Shown here one piece after another: positions 29,731 through 38,196 of a stretch of DNA of 42,545 nt (position 1 is its first letter; each line of letters opens with the position of its first letter). This DNA comes from an uncultured Pseudocitrobacter sp. (GTDB lineage Bacteria > Pseudomonadota > Gammaproteobacteria > Enterobacterales > Enterobacteriaceae): positions 1 to 42,545 of the forward strand of contig CAJYVI010000097.1 in NCBI GenBank assembly GCA_913778145.1, written 5' to 3'. Under the pieces are notes generated by a model that saw only the letters and a list, made by a program, of their open reading frames with translations, ran no database searches and was not told where the DNA came from. A program made the translations under genes and the position numbers.

Positions 29731-30561
29731 ATGAAAAAAAATCGCGCTTTTTTAAAATGGGCAGGGGGAAAATTCCCCCTGCTCGAAGATATTAGACATC
29801 ACTTGCCATCAGGTGACTGCCTGGTGGAGCCTTTCGTGGGCGCCGGGTCGGTATTTCTTAATACCGACTTTTCACGTTATATCCTTGCTGATATCAACAG
29901 CGACCTGATCGAACTCTACAAGATTGTTAAAAATCAGCCTGACGATTATGTCGCCGAGGCGCGCAAGGTTTTTACGTCCGAAACGAATAACGCCGAGAGT
30001 TACTACGCGTTTCGTAGCGAATTTAACGCCAGCACGGATAAAATGCGCCGTGCGGTGTTGTTCCTCTATCTGAACCGCCATGGCTACAACGGCCTGTGCC
30101 GTTACAATTTGCGCGGCGAGTTCAACGTGCCTTTTGGCCGATACAAGAAGCCTTACTTCCCGGAAGCCGAGCTGTACCATTTTGCCGAAAAAGCGCAGAA
30201 CGCGGAGTTCCACTGCGAGTCGTATGAAGTGTGTATGGACCGCGCGCAGCAGGCAAAGAAAGCGGTCGTCTATTGCGATCCGCCGTACGCGCCGCTTTCC
30301 GCCACGGCTAACTTTACCGCCTACCACACCAATAGCTTCAGCAGCGAACAGCAAAAGCTGCTGGCCGATAAAGCTGAAGAGCTGGTGGCGAAGCGTATTC
30401 CGGTACTGATTTCAAACCATCGCACACCTGAGACGGTGGCGTGGTATAACAACGCAGTACAGCACGTCGTTAAAGTACGACGCAGCATTAGCCGCAACGG
30501 CGGCACGCGTAATAAGGTGGATGAGCTGCTGGCGTTGTATCGCCCGGCAGATAAAAAATAG
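29731..30561 (+). CDS. dam: DNA adenine methyltransferase Dam
   Basis: 276 residues (278 in E. coli). The AdoMet motif FVGAGS lies at 35-40 and the catalytic DPPY at 183-186, giving the alpha-class order. The DNA-recognition region includes NRHGYNGLCRYNLRGEFNVPFG. It methylates adenine N6 in GATC, directing mismatch repair and the timing of replication. Residues 70-105 and 160-178 differ more from E. coli than the rest. It is followed by rpe after 16 bases. Confidence 0.97.
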   Translation: MKKNRAFLKWAGGKFPLLEDIRHHLPSGDCLVEPFVGAGSVFLNTDFSRYILADINSDLIELYKIVKNQPDDYVAEARKVFTSETNNAESYYAFRSEFNASTDKMRRAVLFLYLNRHGYNGLCRYNLRGEFNVPFGRYKKPYFPEAELYHFAEKAQNAEFHCESYEVCMDRAQQAKKAVVYCDPPYAPLSATANFTAYHTNSFSSEQQKLLADKAEELVAKRIPVLISNHRTPETVAWYNNAVQHVVKVRRSISRNGGTRNKVDELLALYRPADKK

Positions 30562-30577
30562 TTTTTAGGAGATGCGG

Positions 30578-31255
30578 ATGAAACAGTTTTTGATTGCCCC
30601 CTCAATTCTGTCGGCTGATTTTGCCCGCCTGGGTGAAGACACCGCCAACGCACTGGCCGCCGGTGCGGATGTGGTTCATTTCGATGTTATGGATAACCAC
30701 TATGTACCGAATCTGACCATCGGCCCGATGGTGCTGAAAGCCCTGCGCAAATACGGTATTACCGCGCCTATCGACGTTCACCTGATGGTGAAACCGGTCG
30801 ACCGCATTGTTCCCGATTTCGCGGCGGCGGGCGCCAGCATTATTACCTTCCATCCTGAAGCGTCTGAGCATGTTGACCGCACGCTGCAACTGATTAAAGA
30901 GCATGGCTGTAAAGCGGGGCTGGTATTCAACCCGGCGACGCCGCTGAGCTACCTCGATTATGTGATGGATAAACTGGACGTGATCCTGTTGATGTCGGTG
31001 AACCCAGGCTTTGGCGGCCAGTCCTTCATTCCTCACACCCTCGACAAGCTGCGTGAAGTGCGCCGTCGCATTGACGAATCTGGCTACGATATCCGCCTGG
31101 AAGTGGACGGCGGGGTGAAGGTAAACAACATTGGTGAAATCGCCGCCGCCGGGGCTGATATGTTTGTCGCAGGCTCCGCGATTTTCGATAAGCCAGATTA
31201 CAAAAAAGTGATTGATGAAATGCGCAGTGAACTGGCAAAGGTAAGTCATGGATAA
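30578..31255 (+). CDS. rpe: Ribulose-phosphate 3-epimerase
   Basis: 225 residues from the ATG at 30578, with AGGAG seven bases upstream; an ATG at 30572 abuts this site and is unlikely. It is a TIM barrel with the metal-binding [12 protein letters not shown] and DVHLMV, plus [10 protein letters not shown] and LEVDGGV. It interconverts ribulose-5-phosphate and xylulose-5-phosphate in the pentose phosphate pathway. gph overlaps its 3' end by eight bases. Confidence 0.98.
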   Translation: MKQFLIAPSILSADFARLGEDTANALAAGADVVHFDVMDNHYVPNLTIGPMVLKALRKYGITAPIDVHLMVKPVDRIVPDFAAAGASIITFHPEASEHVDRTLQLIKEHGCKAGLVFNPATPLSYLDYVMDKLDVILLMSVNPGFGGQSFIPHTLDKLREVRRRIDESGYDIRLEVDGGVKVNNIGEIAAAGADMFVAGSAIFDKPDYKKVIDEMRSELAKVSHG

Positions 31256-32009
31256 ATTGCAGAACCTCCGCGGCGTGGCCTTCGATCTCGACGGTACGCT
31301 GGTGGATAGCGCGCCGGGTCTGACTGCGGCGGTAGATAGCGCGCTTTATGCGCTGGAACTCCCGGTGGCGGGCGAAGAACGCGTGGTGACCTGGATTGGC
31401 AACGGAGCTGATGTTCTGATGGAGCGGGCGCTGGCCTGGTCTCGTCAGGAGCGTGCGACTCAACGTGCCGCCCAGGGGAAACCTTCCGTTGACCATGCGG
31501 ACATCCCCCAGGATGAACAGTTACGCGTGCTGCGTCGCCTGTTTGACCGCTACTACGCCGAGTTTGCCGAAGAGGGCAGTTTCCTTTTCCCGCACGTTGA
31601 ACAAACGCTGGCGGCGCTGCATGACAAAGGCCTGCCACTGGCGCTGGTGACCAATAAGCCGACGCCGTTTGTCGCGCCGCTGCTTGAGTCGCTGGGCATT
31701 GCACGCTTCTTTAGCGTGGTGATTGGCGGTGATGACGTGCAGAACAAGAAACCGCACCCGGAACCGCTGCTGCTGGTGGCGAAGCGTCTGGAAATTGAAC
31801 CGGCTGAACTGCTTTTTGTGGGCGATTCACGCAACGATATTCAGGCGGCACAGGCGGCGGGTTGCTGCTCCGTGGGGCTGACCTATGGCTACAACTATGG
31901 CGAATCTATCGCGCTCAGCTCGCCCGATTATATCTTCGACCAGTTTAACGAACTCTTGCCCGCGCTCGGGCTTCCGCACAGTGAAAATCAGGAATTAGAA
32001 CATGACTAA
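31248..32009 (+). CDS. gph: Phosphoglycolate phosphatase
   Basis: 253 residues (252 in E. coli). HAD motif I is [13 protein letters not shown], motif II LVTNKP, and motifs III/IV KKPHPEP and [12 protein letters not shown]. It dephosphorylates 2-phosphoglycolate, including that formed when DNA 3'-phosphoglycolate ends are repaired. It overlaps rpe by eight bases and trpS by eight bases, implying translational coupling of all three. Confidence 0.97.
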   Translation: MDKLQNLRGVAFDLDGTLVDSAPGLTAAVDSALYALELPVAGEERVVTWIGNGADVLMERALAWSRQERATQRAAQGKPSVDHADIPQDEQLRVLRRLFDRYYAEFAEEGSFLFPHVEQTLAALHDKGLPLALVTNKPTPFVAPLLESLGIARFFSVVIGGDDVQNKKPHPEPLLLVAKRLEIEPAELLFVGDSRNDIQAAQAAGCCSVGLTYGYNYGESIALSSPDYIFDQFNELLPALGLPHSENQELEHD

Positions 32010-33009
32010 GCCCATCGTTTTTAGTGGCGCACAGCCGTCAGGTGAATTGACCATTGGCAACTACATGGGTGCGCTGCGTCAGTGGGTAAACATGCAGGAT
32101 GACTACCATTGCATCTACTGCATCGTTGACCAGCACGCGATCACCGTGCGTCAGGACCCGCAGGCGCTGCGCAAAGCAACGTTAGATACCCTGGCGCTCT
32201 ATCTGGCCTGTGGCATCGACCCGGAAAAAAGCACCATCTTCGTACAGTCTCACGTGCCGGAACACGCACAGCTGAGCTGGGCGCTGAACTGCTACACCTA
32301 CTTCGGTGAACTGAGCCGTATGACCCAGTTCAAAGATAAATCGGCACGCTATGCGGAAAACATCAACGCCGGTCTGTTTGACTACCCGGTACTGATGGCG
32401 GCAGATATCCTGCTGTATCAAACCAACCAGGTTCCGGTGGGCGAAGATCAGAAACAGCACCTGGAACTGAGCCGCGATATCGCCCAGCGCTTTAACGCTA
32501 TTTACGGCGATATCTTTAAAGTGCCAGAGCCGTTTATTCCGAAATCCGGCGCGCGCGTGATGTCGCTGCTGGAGCCGACCAAGAAGATGTCCAAATCGGA
32601 TGACAACCGTAACAACGTCATCGGCCTGCTGGAAGATCCGAAATCCGTGGTGAAGAAAATCAAACGCGCGATGACCGACTCGGAAGAGCCGCCGGTGGTG
32701 CGTTATGACGTTAAAGAGAAAGCGGGCGTTTCCAACCTGCTGGATATTCTCTCTGCGGTTACAGGCCAGAGCATTCCTGAGCTGGAAAAACACTTCGAAG
32801 GCAAAATGTACGGCCACCTGAAAGGCGAAGTGGCGGAGGCCGTTTCCGGCATGCTGACCGAGCTTCAGGAACGTTATCATCGTTTCCGCAACGATGAAGC
32901 GCTGCTCAACAAAATTATGAAAGAGGGCGCGGACAAAGCCAGCGCACGCGCGGGGCAAACACTGAAAGCTGTTTACGAAGCGATTGGGTTTGTGGGCAAG
33001 CCTTTATAA
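32002..33009 (+). CDS. trpS: Tryptophanyl-tRNA synthetase
   Basis: 335 residues (334 in E. coli). It is a class I synthetase with the HIGH-like TIGN near residue 17 and KMSKS at 195-199. The sequence is almost identical to E. coli except for the last 30 residues ([19 protein letters not shown]...GKPL). It charges tRNA-Trp. It is the last gene of the dam superoperon; two copies of a strong hairpin follow. Confidence 0.98.
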   Translation: MTKPIVFSGAQPSGELTIGNYMGALRQWVNMQDDYHCIYCIVDQHAITVRQDPQALRKATLDTLALYLACGIDPEKSTIFVQSHVPEHAQLSWALNCYTYFGELSRMTQFKDKSARYAENINAGLFDYPVLMAADILLYQTNQVPVGEDQKQHLELSRDIAQRFNAIYGDIFKVPEPFIPKSGARVMSLLEPTKKMSKSDDNRNNVIGLLEDPKSVVKKIKRAMTDSEEPPVVRYDVKEKAGVSNLLDILSAVTGQSIPELEKHFEGKMYGHLKGEVAEAVSGMLTELQERYHRFRNDEALLNKIMKEGADKASARAGQTLKAVYEAIGFVGKPL

Positions 33010-33018
33010 TAAATCGAT

Positions 33019-33042
33019 GAAGCCGGGAAATTTCCCGGCTTC
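33019..33042 (+). terminator. Hairpin copy 1 after trpS (palindrome lacking a T-run)
   Basis: A 24-base perfect palindrome with half GAAGCCGGGAAA begins 10 bases past the trpS stop. It is followed by AGATTG rather than a T-run, so it should be a poor terminator. Its inner 22 bases are repeated at 33174-33195. Confidence 0.55.
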
Positions 33043-33069
33043 AGATTGCTGACAACGTGCGCGTTGTTC

Positions 33070-33168
33070 TTGCCGGATGCGGCGTGTACGCCTTATCCGG
33101 CCTACTAAGATGTGCAACGTTGATAAACGGCGATAGGCCGTAGGCCCGATAAGCTTGCGCATCGGGCG
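33070..33168. repeat. BIME between two copies of the trpS hairpin
   Basis: REP units at 33070-33105 (TTGCCGGATGCGGCGTG...CCGGCCTAC) and about 33139-33168 (CGTAGGCCCGATAAGC...CATCGGGCG). They lie exactly between the two hairpin copies at 33019-33042 and 33174-33195. Confidence 0.88.
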
Positions 33169-33173
33169 CTTTT

Positions 33174-33200
33174 AAGCCGGGAAATTTCCCGGCTTTTTTA
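33174..33200 (+). terminator. Rho-independent terminator, hairpin copy 2 after trpS
   Basis: The palindrome with half AAGCCGGGAAA is followed by six T residues (33194-33199). It should be the functional terminator of the trpS transcript. In the other direction an upstream A-rich sequence gives TTAAAAG, so it may also stop the yhfL transcript weakly. Confidence 0.85.
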
Positions 33201-33211
33201 TATTATTTAAA

Positions 33212-33382
33212 TTATTGTTCTGTCGCTGGGCCACAGCCGCCAATAATTTTAGAAATTGAAATGGCCGGATGCAGTAAATAATCGTAAGAGCAGGTTTTGT
33301 TTTTATTTTCAATGTGCCCGGTGCAGGCGGTGAGAGTAGAGAGTGCCAGCACGACGGCGGCGGCTTTGAGCATGCTTTTCAT
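33212..33382 (-). CDS. yhfL: Small lipoprotein YhfL
   Basis: A 56-residue gene from the ATG at 33382 with AAGGGATG upstream. The N-terminus MKSMLKAAAVVLALSTLTAC is a lipoprotein signal with lipobox LTAC, cysteine at position 20. The mature part of 37 residues includes TGHIENKNKTCSYDYLLHP and a closing SKIIGGCGP, which match E. coli YhfL (55 residues) closely, as I remember it. Two further cysteines (31 and 50) may form a disulfide in the periplasm. No Asp follows the lipobox Cys (it is Thr), so outer-membrane sorting is expected. Function unknown. It lies between trpS and cysG on the cysG strand. Confidence 0.92.
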   Translation of the reverse strand: MKSMLKAAAVVLALSTLTACTGHIENKNKTCSYDYLLHPAISISKIIGGCGPATEQ

Positions 33383-33588
33383 AGAATCATCCCTTGAATC
33401 GATAGGTGTTATTAAATCCTTGTACTTATCGCCGGTGAGGCCGGAATAAGTTGTCTTTATTTAACGCCATGCGATGCGAAATGAATAATTCGATTAACTT
33501 AAAAAAGTATTAAATATTTATAATAATCGTAGAAGTCATGCGTTTGTATTATGTGTGGGCGCGGTAATGCTACCGCGCCCGAAGGGGA

Positions 33589-34962
33589 TTAATGATTTGA
33601 GAACCAGTTCAGCTTCTCGCGCAGCCCAACCACCCGGCCCACGATAATCAGCGCCGGGCTTGCCATTTGCTGTGCCAGTGCGCCTAACTCTTCCAGCGTG
33701 CCGTCAACGACGCGCTGTTTAATCGCTGTACCGTTTTCCACAATCGCCACCGGCATCGTGGCGGACATGCCGTGCTCAATCAGTTTTTCCTGGATCGTCG
33801 CCGCCTGATTCAGCCCCATGTAGAACACCAGCGTTTGTTTCTCTGCCGCCAGATTTTCCCAGTCCAGCTCGCCGCCGGTTTTCAAGTGGCCGGTGACCAG
33901 GCGCACGCTTTGCGCGTAGTCGCGGTGAGTGAGCGGGATCCCGGAATACGCCGAGCAACCGGATGCCGCCGTGATACCCGGCACAACGGAGAAAGGAATA
34001 CCCGCATCGCACAGCGTTTCCAGCTCTTCGCCGCCGCGCCCGAAGATAAACGGATCGCCGCCTTTCAGTCGCACCACGCGTTTACCCTGTTGCGCTTCAC
34101 GCAGCAGGATCTGATTGATCTCATCCTGCGGCACACAGTGATAACCGGCGCGTTTACCCACGAAAACACGGTCTGCGTCGCGGCGCACCAGATTCATAAT
34201 GTCATCAGAGACCAGACGGTCATAAACCACCACGTCGGCCTGCTGGATTTGTTGTAGCCCCTTAAGGGTCAACAGGCCCGCATCGCCCGGCCCGGCGCCA
34301 ACCAGTACCACTTCACCGCGATGGTCCAGCGGCTCGGTGAGCAGATGTTCGGTGACTTGTTCAATGGCGACCTTGTCCTGATTCGCCAGCGACTGGGCTA
34401 AACGGTCATGGGTGAACAGTTTTTCCCAGAAACGACGACGTTCGGCAAGGGTGGCGAACTGCTTTTTCACCCGTGAACGCAACTGGCCTGCGTAGTGCGC
34501 CACTTGCCCAAGATGCAACGGCAGCAGCGACTCCAGCTTTTCACGCAGCAGACGCGCCAGCACCGGCGATGTGCCGCCGGAAGAGACCGCCACCATTAGT
34601 GGTGAGCGGTCAATAATCGACGGCATGATAAAACTGGCGGCTTTCGGCGCATCCACCACGTTGCAGAAAATACGTCGCGCTTGCGCCGCTTCACTGACCT
34701 GCTGATTTACCGCGTCGTTATCCGTGGCGGCGATCGCCAGCCAGCAGGTATCAAGCAGCGTGGGATTAAACTCGCCCTCGGCCAACGTCAGCATGCCGGC
34801 GTCTTCCCATATTCTGAACTGAGGAACGTACTCCAGCGCGTTGACCGTCAGACGGGCGCCAGCATCAAGCAGCAGACGCGCCTTGCGTTCAGCAACATCA
34901 CCACCGCCGACCAGTAAACAGTCACGATCGCGCAGCTGACAGAAGATAGGTAAGTGATCCAC
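33589..34962 (-). CDS. cysG: Siroheme synthase CysG
   Basis: 457 residues, equal to E. coli, from a GTG start (GTG GAT CAC, MDHLPIF) at 34962. The N-terminal part (CysGB) has the Rossmann motif [17 protein letters not shown] and serves as precorrin-2 dehydrogenase and ferrochelatase. The C-terminal part (CysGA) is the uroporphyrinogen-III methyltransferase with [24 protein letters not shown] and the YMGLNQA segment. The product siroheme is the cofactor of NirB and of sulfite reductase CysI. It lies 132 bases after nirD on the same strand; nirC, normally in between, is absent. Confidence 0.98.
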   Translation of the reverse strand: MDHLPIFCQLRDRDCLLVGGGDVAERKARLLLDAGARLTVNALEYVPQFRIWEDAGMLTLAEGEFNPTLLDTCWLAIAATDNDAVNQQVSEAAQARRIFCNVVDAPKAASFIMPSIIDRSPLMVAVSSGGTSPVLARLLREKLESLLPLHLGQVAHYAGQLRSRVKKQFATLAERRRFWEKLFTHDRLAQSLANQDKVAIEQVTEHLLTEPLDHRGEVVLVGAGPGDAGLLTLKGLQQIQQADVVVYDRLVSDDIMNLVRRDADRVFVGKRAGYHCVPQDEINQILLREAQQGKRVVRLKGGDPFIFGRGGEELETLCDAGIPFSVVPGITAASGCSAYSGIPLTHRDYAQSVRLVTGHLKTGGELDWENLAAEKQTLVFYMGLNQAATIQEKLIEHGMSATMPVAIVENGTAIKQRVVDGTLEELGALAQQMASPALIIVGRVVGLREKLNWFSNH

Positions 34963-35010
34963 GGTGTAGCCTCAAAGATGGACAGAATCAGGGGAAATTG
35001 GGCGGGTAGA

Positions 35011-35056
35011 ATAACAGCAGAAGCCGTATGAAACATACGACTTTTCCTGCTGTTAT
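35011..35056. repeat. 46-base interrupted inverted repeat in the nirD-cysG gap
   Basis: ATAACAGCAG (35011-35020) pairs perfectly with CTGCTGTTAT (35047-35056). Within it CGTATG (35025-35030) pairs with CATACG (35034-35039) around AAA. It lies where nirC is found in relatives, just upstream of the cysG start. Confidence 0.6.
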
Positions 35057-35063
35057 CGCGAAC

Positions 35064-35088
35064 AACCCCCTGTATTTAACAGGGGGTT
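35064..35088 (-). terminator. Terminator-like hairpin after nirD
   Basis: AACCCCCTG (35064-35072), loop TATTTAA, CAGGGGGTT (35080-35088). On the minus strand the stem is followed by GTTCGC, a poor T-run, so partial read-through into cysG is likely. It begins seven bases beyond the nirD stop. Confidence 0.6.
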
Positions 35089-35094
35089 ATCTCG

Positions 35095-35421
35095 TCAGGC
35101 TTTAAGCTGCACCTGACCATCTTTAACGCGAGCTTCAAAATGGGGGACGGAGTGGCACTCGTCCTCCATGCACAGCCCATCGCGCAGACGGAAACGCTGT
35201 TTTTTCAGCGGGCTGGCAACCCATAAATCACCCTGATGTTCTGCAATCAGGCCGCGTGACAGCACGCTGGATTCAAAGAACGGGTCGATATTACTGATAG
35301 CGAAAACCTGGTCATCAGCGTACGGGCGGAAAATCGCCACCTGCTGGTCGCCCAGCAGTGCGCAAACGCCGGTTGCCGGCAAAATAGCGTCAATTTTGCA
35401 GATGTTTACCCACTGGCTCAT
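35095..35421 (-). CDS. nirD: Nitrite reductase (NADH) small subunit NirD
   Basis: 108 residues, as in E. coli. It has a Rieske-like fold without the cluster ligands (the usual CxH and CxxH pairs are missing, as is typical of NirD). It works with NirB in the cytoplasmic reduction of nitrite to ammonia. Its ATG overlaps the nirB stop (ATGA). Confidence 0.97.
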   Translation of the reverse strand: MSQWVNICKIDAILPATGVCALLGDQQVAIFRPYADDQVFAISNIDPFFESSVLSRGLIAEHQGDLWVASPLKKQRFRLRDGLCMEDECHSVPHFEARVKDGQVQLKA

Positions 35422-37961
35422 GCGTTTTCCTCCACCATGGTGACCGGGATGCGTTCGTACGGCGTGGCCGGGCGATGCTGTTCACGTTCAGGCACAACCT
35501 GTACGTTCGGGTCACGCTGCTCGCTGTTGATAAAGTGTTTGAAACGAACCTGCGCCGCCGGGTTGTTGACGGTTTCTGTCCACTCGCAGGCGAAGGCCGC
35601 ACGCAGACGCGCAATTTCAGATTCCAGATGTTCGTTCAGTCCCAGTTTGTCGTCGATGATCACGGCACGCAGGTAGTCGATCCCGCCTTCCAGATTATCA
35701 AGCCACGGCGCGGTACGCGTCAGCTTATCGGCGGTGCGGATGTAGAACATCATAAAGCGGTCGAGATATTTCACCAGCGTATCGCGATCGAGGTCCGCTG
35801 CCAGCAAATCTGCGTGACGCGGTTTCATCCCGCCGTTGCCGCAGACGTACAGGTTCCAGCCTTTCTCGGTGGCGATGATACCCACGTCTTTACCCTGCGC
35901 TTCTGCACATTCACGGGTACAGCCGGAGACGCCAAATTTCATTTTGTGCGGTGTACGAATACCTTTGTAGCGGTTCTCCAGCTCAACGCCGAACCCTACG
36001 CTGTCGCCCACGCCGTAGCGGCACCAGGTGCTACCTACGCAGGTTTTTGCCATACGCAATGCTTTCGCGTATGCGTGACCGGTTTCGAAGCCGGCATCAA
36101 TCAGCTGACGCCAGATTTCCGGCAGGTCATCTTTTTGTGCGCCAAACAGGCCGATACGCTGGGAACCGGTGATTTTGGTGTACAGGTTAAATTCACGTGC
36201 GATACGACCCACGGCGACCAGCCCTTCCGGGGTGATTTCACCGCCCGCGGAGCGCGGAATAACGGAGTAGGTTCCGTCTTTCTGCATGTTCGCCAGGAAG
36301 TTATCGTTGGTATCCTGCAGCGGCGTATGTTCTGGTTTGAGGATGTACTCATTCCAGCAGGAGGCCAGCAGAGAACCTACGGTCGGTTTACAGACTTCGC
36401 AACCGTAGCCTTTGCCGTATTTTTGCAGCAGTTCGTCGAAGGATTTAATCCCTTCCACGCGGATCAGGTGATACAGCTCCTGACGGGTAAAGGCGAAGTG
36501 TTCACACAGATTGTTGTTAACTTCGATACCCTGTTTCGACAGTTCCGCATTCAGCACTTGCGTTACCAGCGGGATACAACCGCCGCAGCCGGTGCCGGCT
36601 TTCGTTTCCGCTTTCAGCGCCGCGACGGTGTGACAGCCACGGTTAATCGCCGCAACCAGATCGCCTTTGGTGACGTCGAAGCAGGAGCAGATTTGCGCGC
36701 TGTCCGGCAGTTTATCGACACCGATAGACGGTTTACCGCTGCCCGCGTGCGCCGGAAGAATTAAGGCATCCGGGTTTTCCGGCAGCTCAATCTTGTTCAT
36801 CTCCATTTGCAACAGGTTGCCGTAGTCGCTGGTGTCGCCCACCAGCACCGCGCCGAGCAGGTATTTGTTGTCTTCGCTGACGATGAGGCGTTTATAGACT
36901 TCTTTGCTTTCGTCGAGGTAAACGTAGCTACGTGCGCCCGGTGTACGACCGTGCGCATCACCGATACCGCCGACGTCAACGCCCAGCAATTTCAGTTTGG
37001 CGCTGAGATCAGCGCCCTGGAACGCATTCTGCGTACCGAGGATATGGTCAACGGCGACCTGCGCCATTTTGTAGCCAGGGGCAACCAGCCCGTATACACG
37101 GTTGTTCCAGCTGGCGCATTCGCCGATGGCATAGATATCCGGGTCAGAGGTCTGGCAGGTGTCGTTAATCACAATACCGCCGCGCTGCGCCACGGCCAGA
37201 CCACATTGGGTCGCCAGTTTGTCGCGTGGGCGGATACCGGTAGAGAAGACGATAAAGTCGACTTCTAAATCGCTGCCGTCGGCAAAGCGCATGGTTTTAC
37301 GCGCGTCTTTGCCTTCCTGAACGATCTCTTTGGTATTTTTGCTGGTGTGCACACGCACACCCATGCTTTCAATCTTACGACGAAGCTGCTCACCGCCCAT
37401 TTGATCGAGCTGTTCAGCCATCAGCATTGGCGCGAATTCAATGACGTGTGTTTCGACACCGAGGTTTTTCAGTGCGCCAGCCGCTTCCAGCCCAAGCAAT
37501 CCGCCGCCGACGACCGCGCCGCGTTTACTGCGACGTGCGCAGGATTCAATAGCGTTGAGATCTTCGATGGTACGATAAACAAAGCAGTCCTGCGTGTCGG
37601 AGCCTTTAATCGGTGGGATCCACGGATACGAACCGGTCGCCATGATCAGTTTGTCGTAAAAGACCGTGCGCCCGGCGCTGGAGTGAATCACTTTCTCCTG
37701 ACGATTAATGGTAATGGCGCGTTCGCCAATCAGAACATTAACGCCGTGTTTTTCGTAATAGCCTTCACGCACCAGCGACAGCTCTTCTGCGGTATGATGA
37801 GAGAAGTAGGAAGAAAGGTGCACGCGGTCATAGGCTTTACGCGGTTCTTCACAGAACACGGTGATGTCGTAAAGGCTGGCGTCGGACTTATCGAGAAGGT
37901 CCTCGATAAAGCGGTGGCCGACCATGCCGTTACCGATAATTGCGAGTCTGACTTTGCTCAT
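35418..37961 (-). CDS. nirB: Nitrite reductase (NADH) large subunit NirB
   Basis: 847 residues, equal to E. coli. The N-terminal FAD/NAD-dependent oxidoreductase part has LAIIGNGMVGHRFIEDL and GAVVGGGLLGLEAAGAL. The middle bears a BFD-like [2Fe-2S] domain (CSCFDVTKGD...GTGCGGC). The C-terminal siroheme/[4Fe-4S] reductase domain has CVGSTWCRYG and FGVSGCTRECAEAQGKD with the four cluster cysteines. It reduces nitrite to ammonia with NADH, which detoxifies nitrite and re-oxidises NADH under anaerobiosis. The FNR and NarL/P sites upstream fit this. Confidence 0.98.
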   Translation of the reverse strand: MSKVRLAIIGNGMVGHRFIEDLLDKSDASLYDITVFCEEPRKAYDRVHLSSYFSHHTAEELSLVREGYYEKHGVNVLIGERAITINRQEKVIHSSAGRTVFYDKLIMATGSYPWIPPIKGSDTQDCFVYRTIEDLNAIESCARRSKRGAVVGGGLLGLEAAGALKNLGVETHVIEFAPMLMAEQLDQMGGEQLRRKIESMGVRVHTSKNTKEIVQEGKDARKTMRFADGSDLEVDFIVFSTGIRPRDKLATQCGLAVAQRGGIVINDTCQTSDPDIYAIGECASWNNRVYGLVAPGYKMAQVAVDHILGTQNAFQGADLSAKLKLLGVDVGGIGDAHGRTPGARSYVYLDESKEVYKRLIVSEDNKYLLGAVLVGDTSDYGNLLQMEMNKIELPENPDALILPAHAGSGKPSIGVDKLPDSAQICSCFDVTKGDLVAAINRGCHTVAALKAETKAGTGCGGCIPLVTQVLNAELSKQGIEVNNNLCEHFAFTRQELYHLIRVEGIKSFDELLQKYGKGYGCEVCKPTVGSLLASCWNEYILKPEHTPLQDTNDNFLANMQKDGTYSVIPRSAGGEITPEGLVAVGRIAREFNLYTKITGSQRIGLFGAQKDDLPEIWRQLIDAGFETGHAYAKALRMAKTCVGSTWCRYGVGDSVGFGVELENRYKGIRTPHKMKFGVSGCTRECAEAQGKDVGIIATEKGWNLYVCGNGGMKPRHADLLAADLDRDTLVKYLDRFMMFYIRTADKLTRTAPWLDNLEGGIDYLRAVIIDDKLGLNEHLESEIARLRAAFACEWTETVNNPAAQVRFKHFINSEQRDPNVQVVPEREQHRPATPYERIPVTMVEENA

Positions 37962-37984
37962 TATTGCCTCGATTTCTTTTCTAT

Positions 37985-38062
37985 TACTGCCTACCTTAAC
38001 GATTCAGCTATGGCGATTATTGATACAAATCAAATACACCTTTGCCTACTACTTAATAGGTA
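37985..38062 (-). promoter_or_regulatory. nirB promoter with FNR box and NarL/NarP 7-2-7 site
   Basis: The FNR box TTGATACAAATCAA (38020-38033) is a perfect match to TTGATnnnnATCAA. A NarL/NarP palindrome TACTACT-TA-ATAGGTA lies at 38047-38062. Their centres are 28 bases apart, the spacing of the E. coli nirB sites at -41.5 and -69.5. If the FNR box is at -41.5, transcription starts near 37985. The leader GTTAAGGTAGG resembles the E. coli -10 region. Activation by FNR and nitrate/nitrite is inferred. Confidence 0.88.
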
Positions 38063-38094
38063 TATCACTGATTTGTCAGTATTTTTATAAGTCA

Positions 38095-38115
38095 CGGAAA
38101 AGACACGCTTTTCCG
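38095..38115. repeat. Perfect 8-bp hairpin upstream of codA
   Basis: CGGAAAAG (38095-38102) pairs with CTTTTCCG (38108-38115) around ACACG. It lies between the NarL/P site and codA, about 80 bases before the codA start; it may be part of the codA leader. Confidence 0.5.
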
Positions 38116-38196
38116 GAGTGCTCTTTTTGTGTACAAAATGGTGGTAGATGATCATTTTGTGCTGGTGAAAAAACAGCGGCCAAATGGGGAACAGGA

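Noticed and set aside
35475..36764. 429-codon open frame on the plus strand opposite nirB
   Set aside because: Shadow of the conserved nirB sequence; length is explained by GC-rich codon bias.
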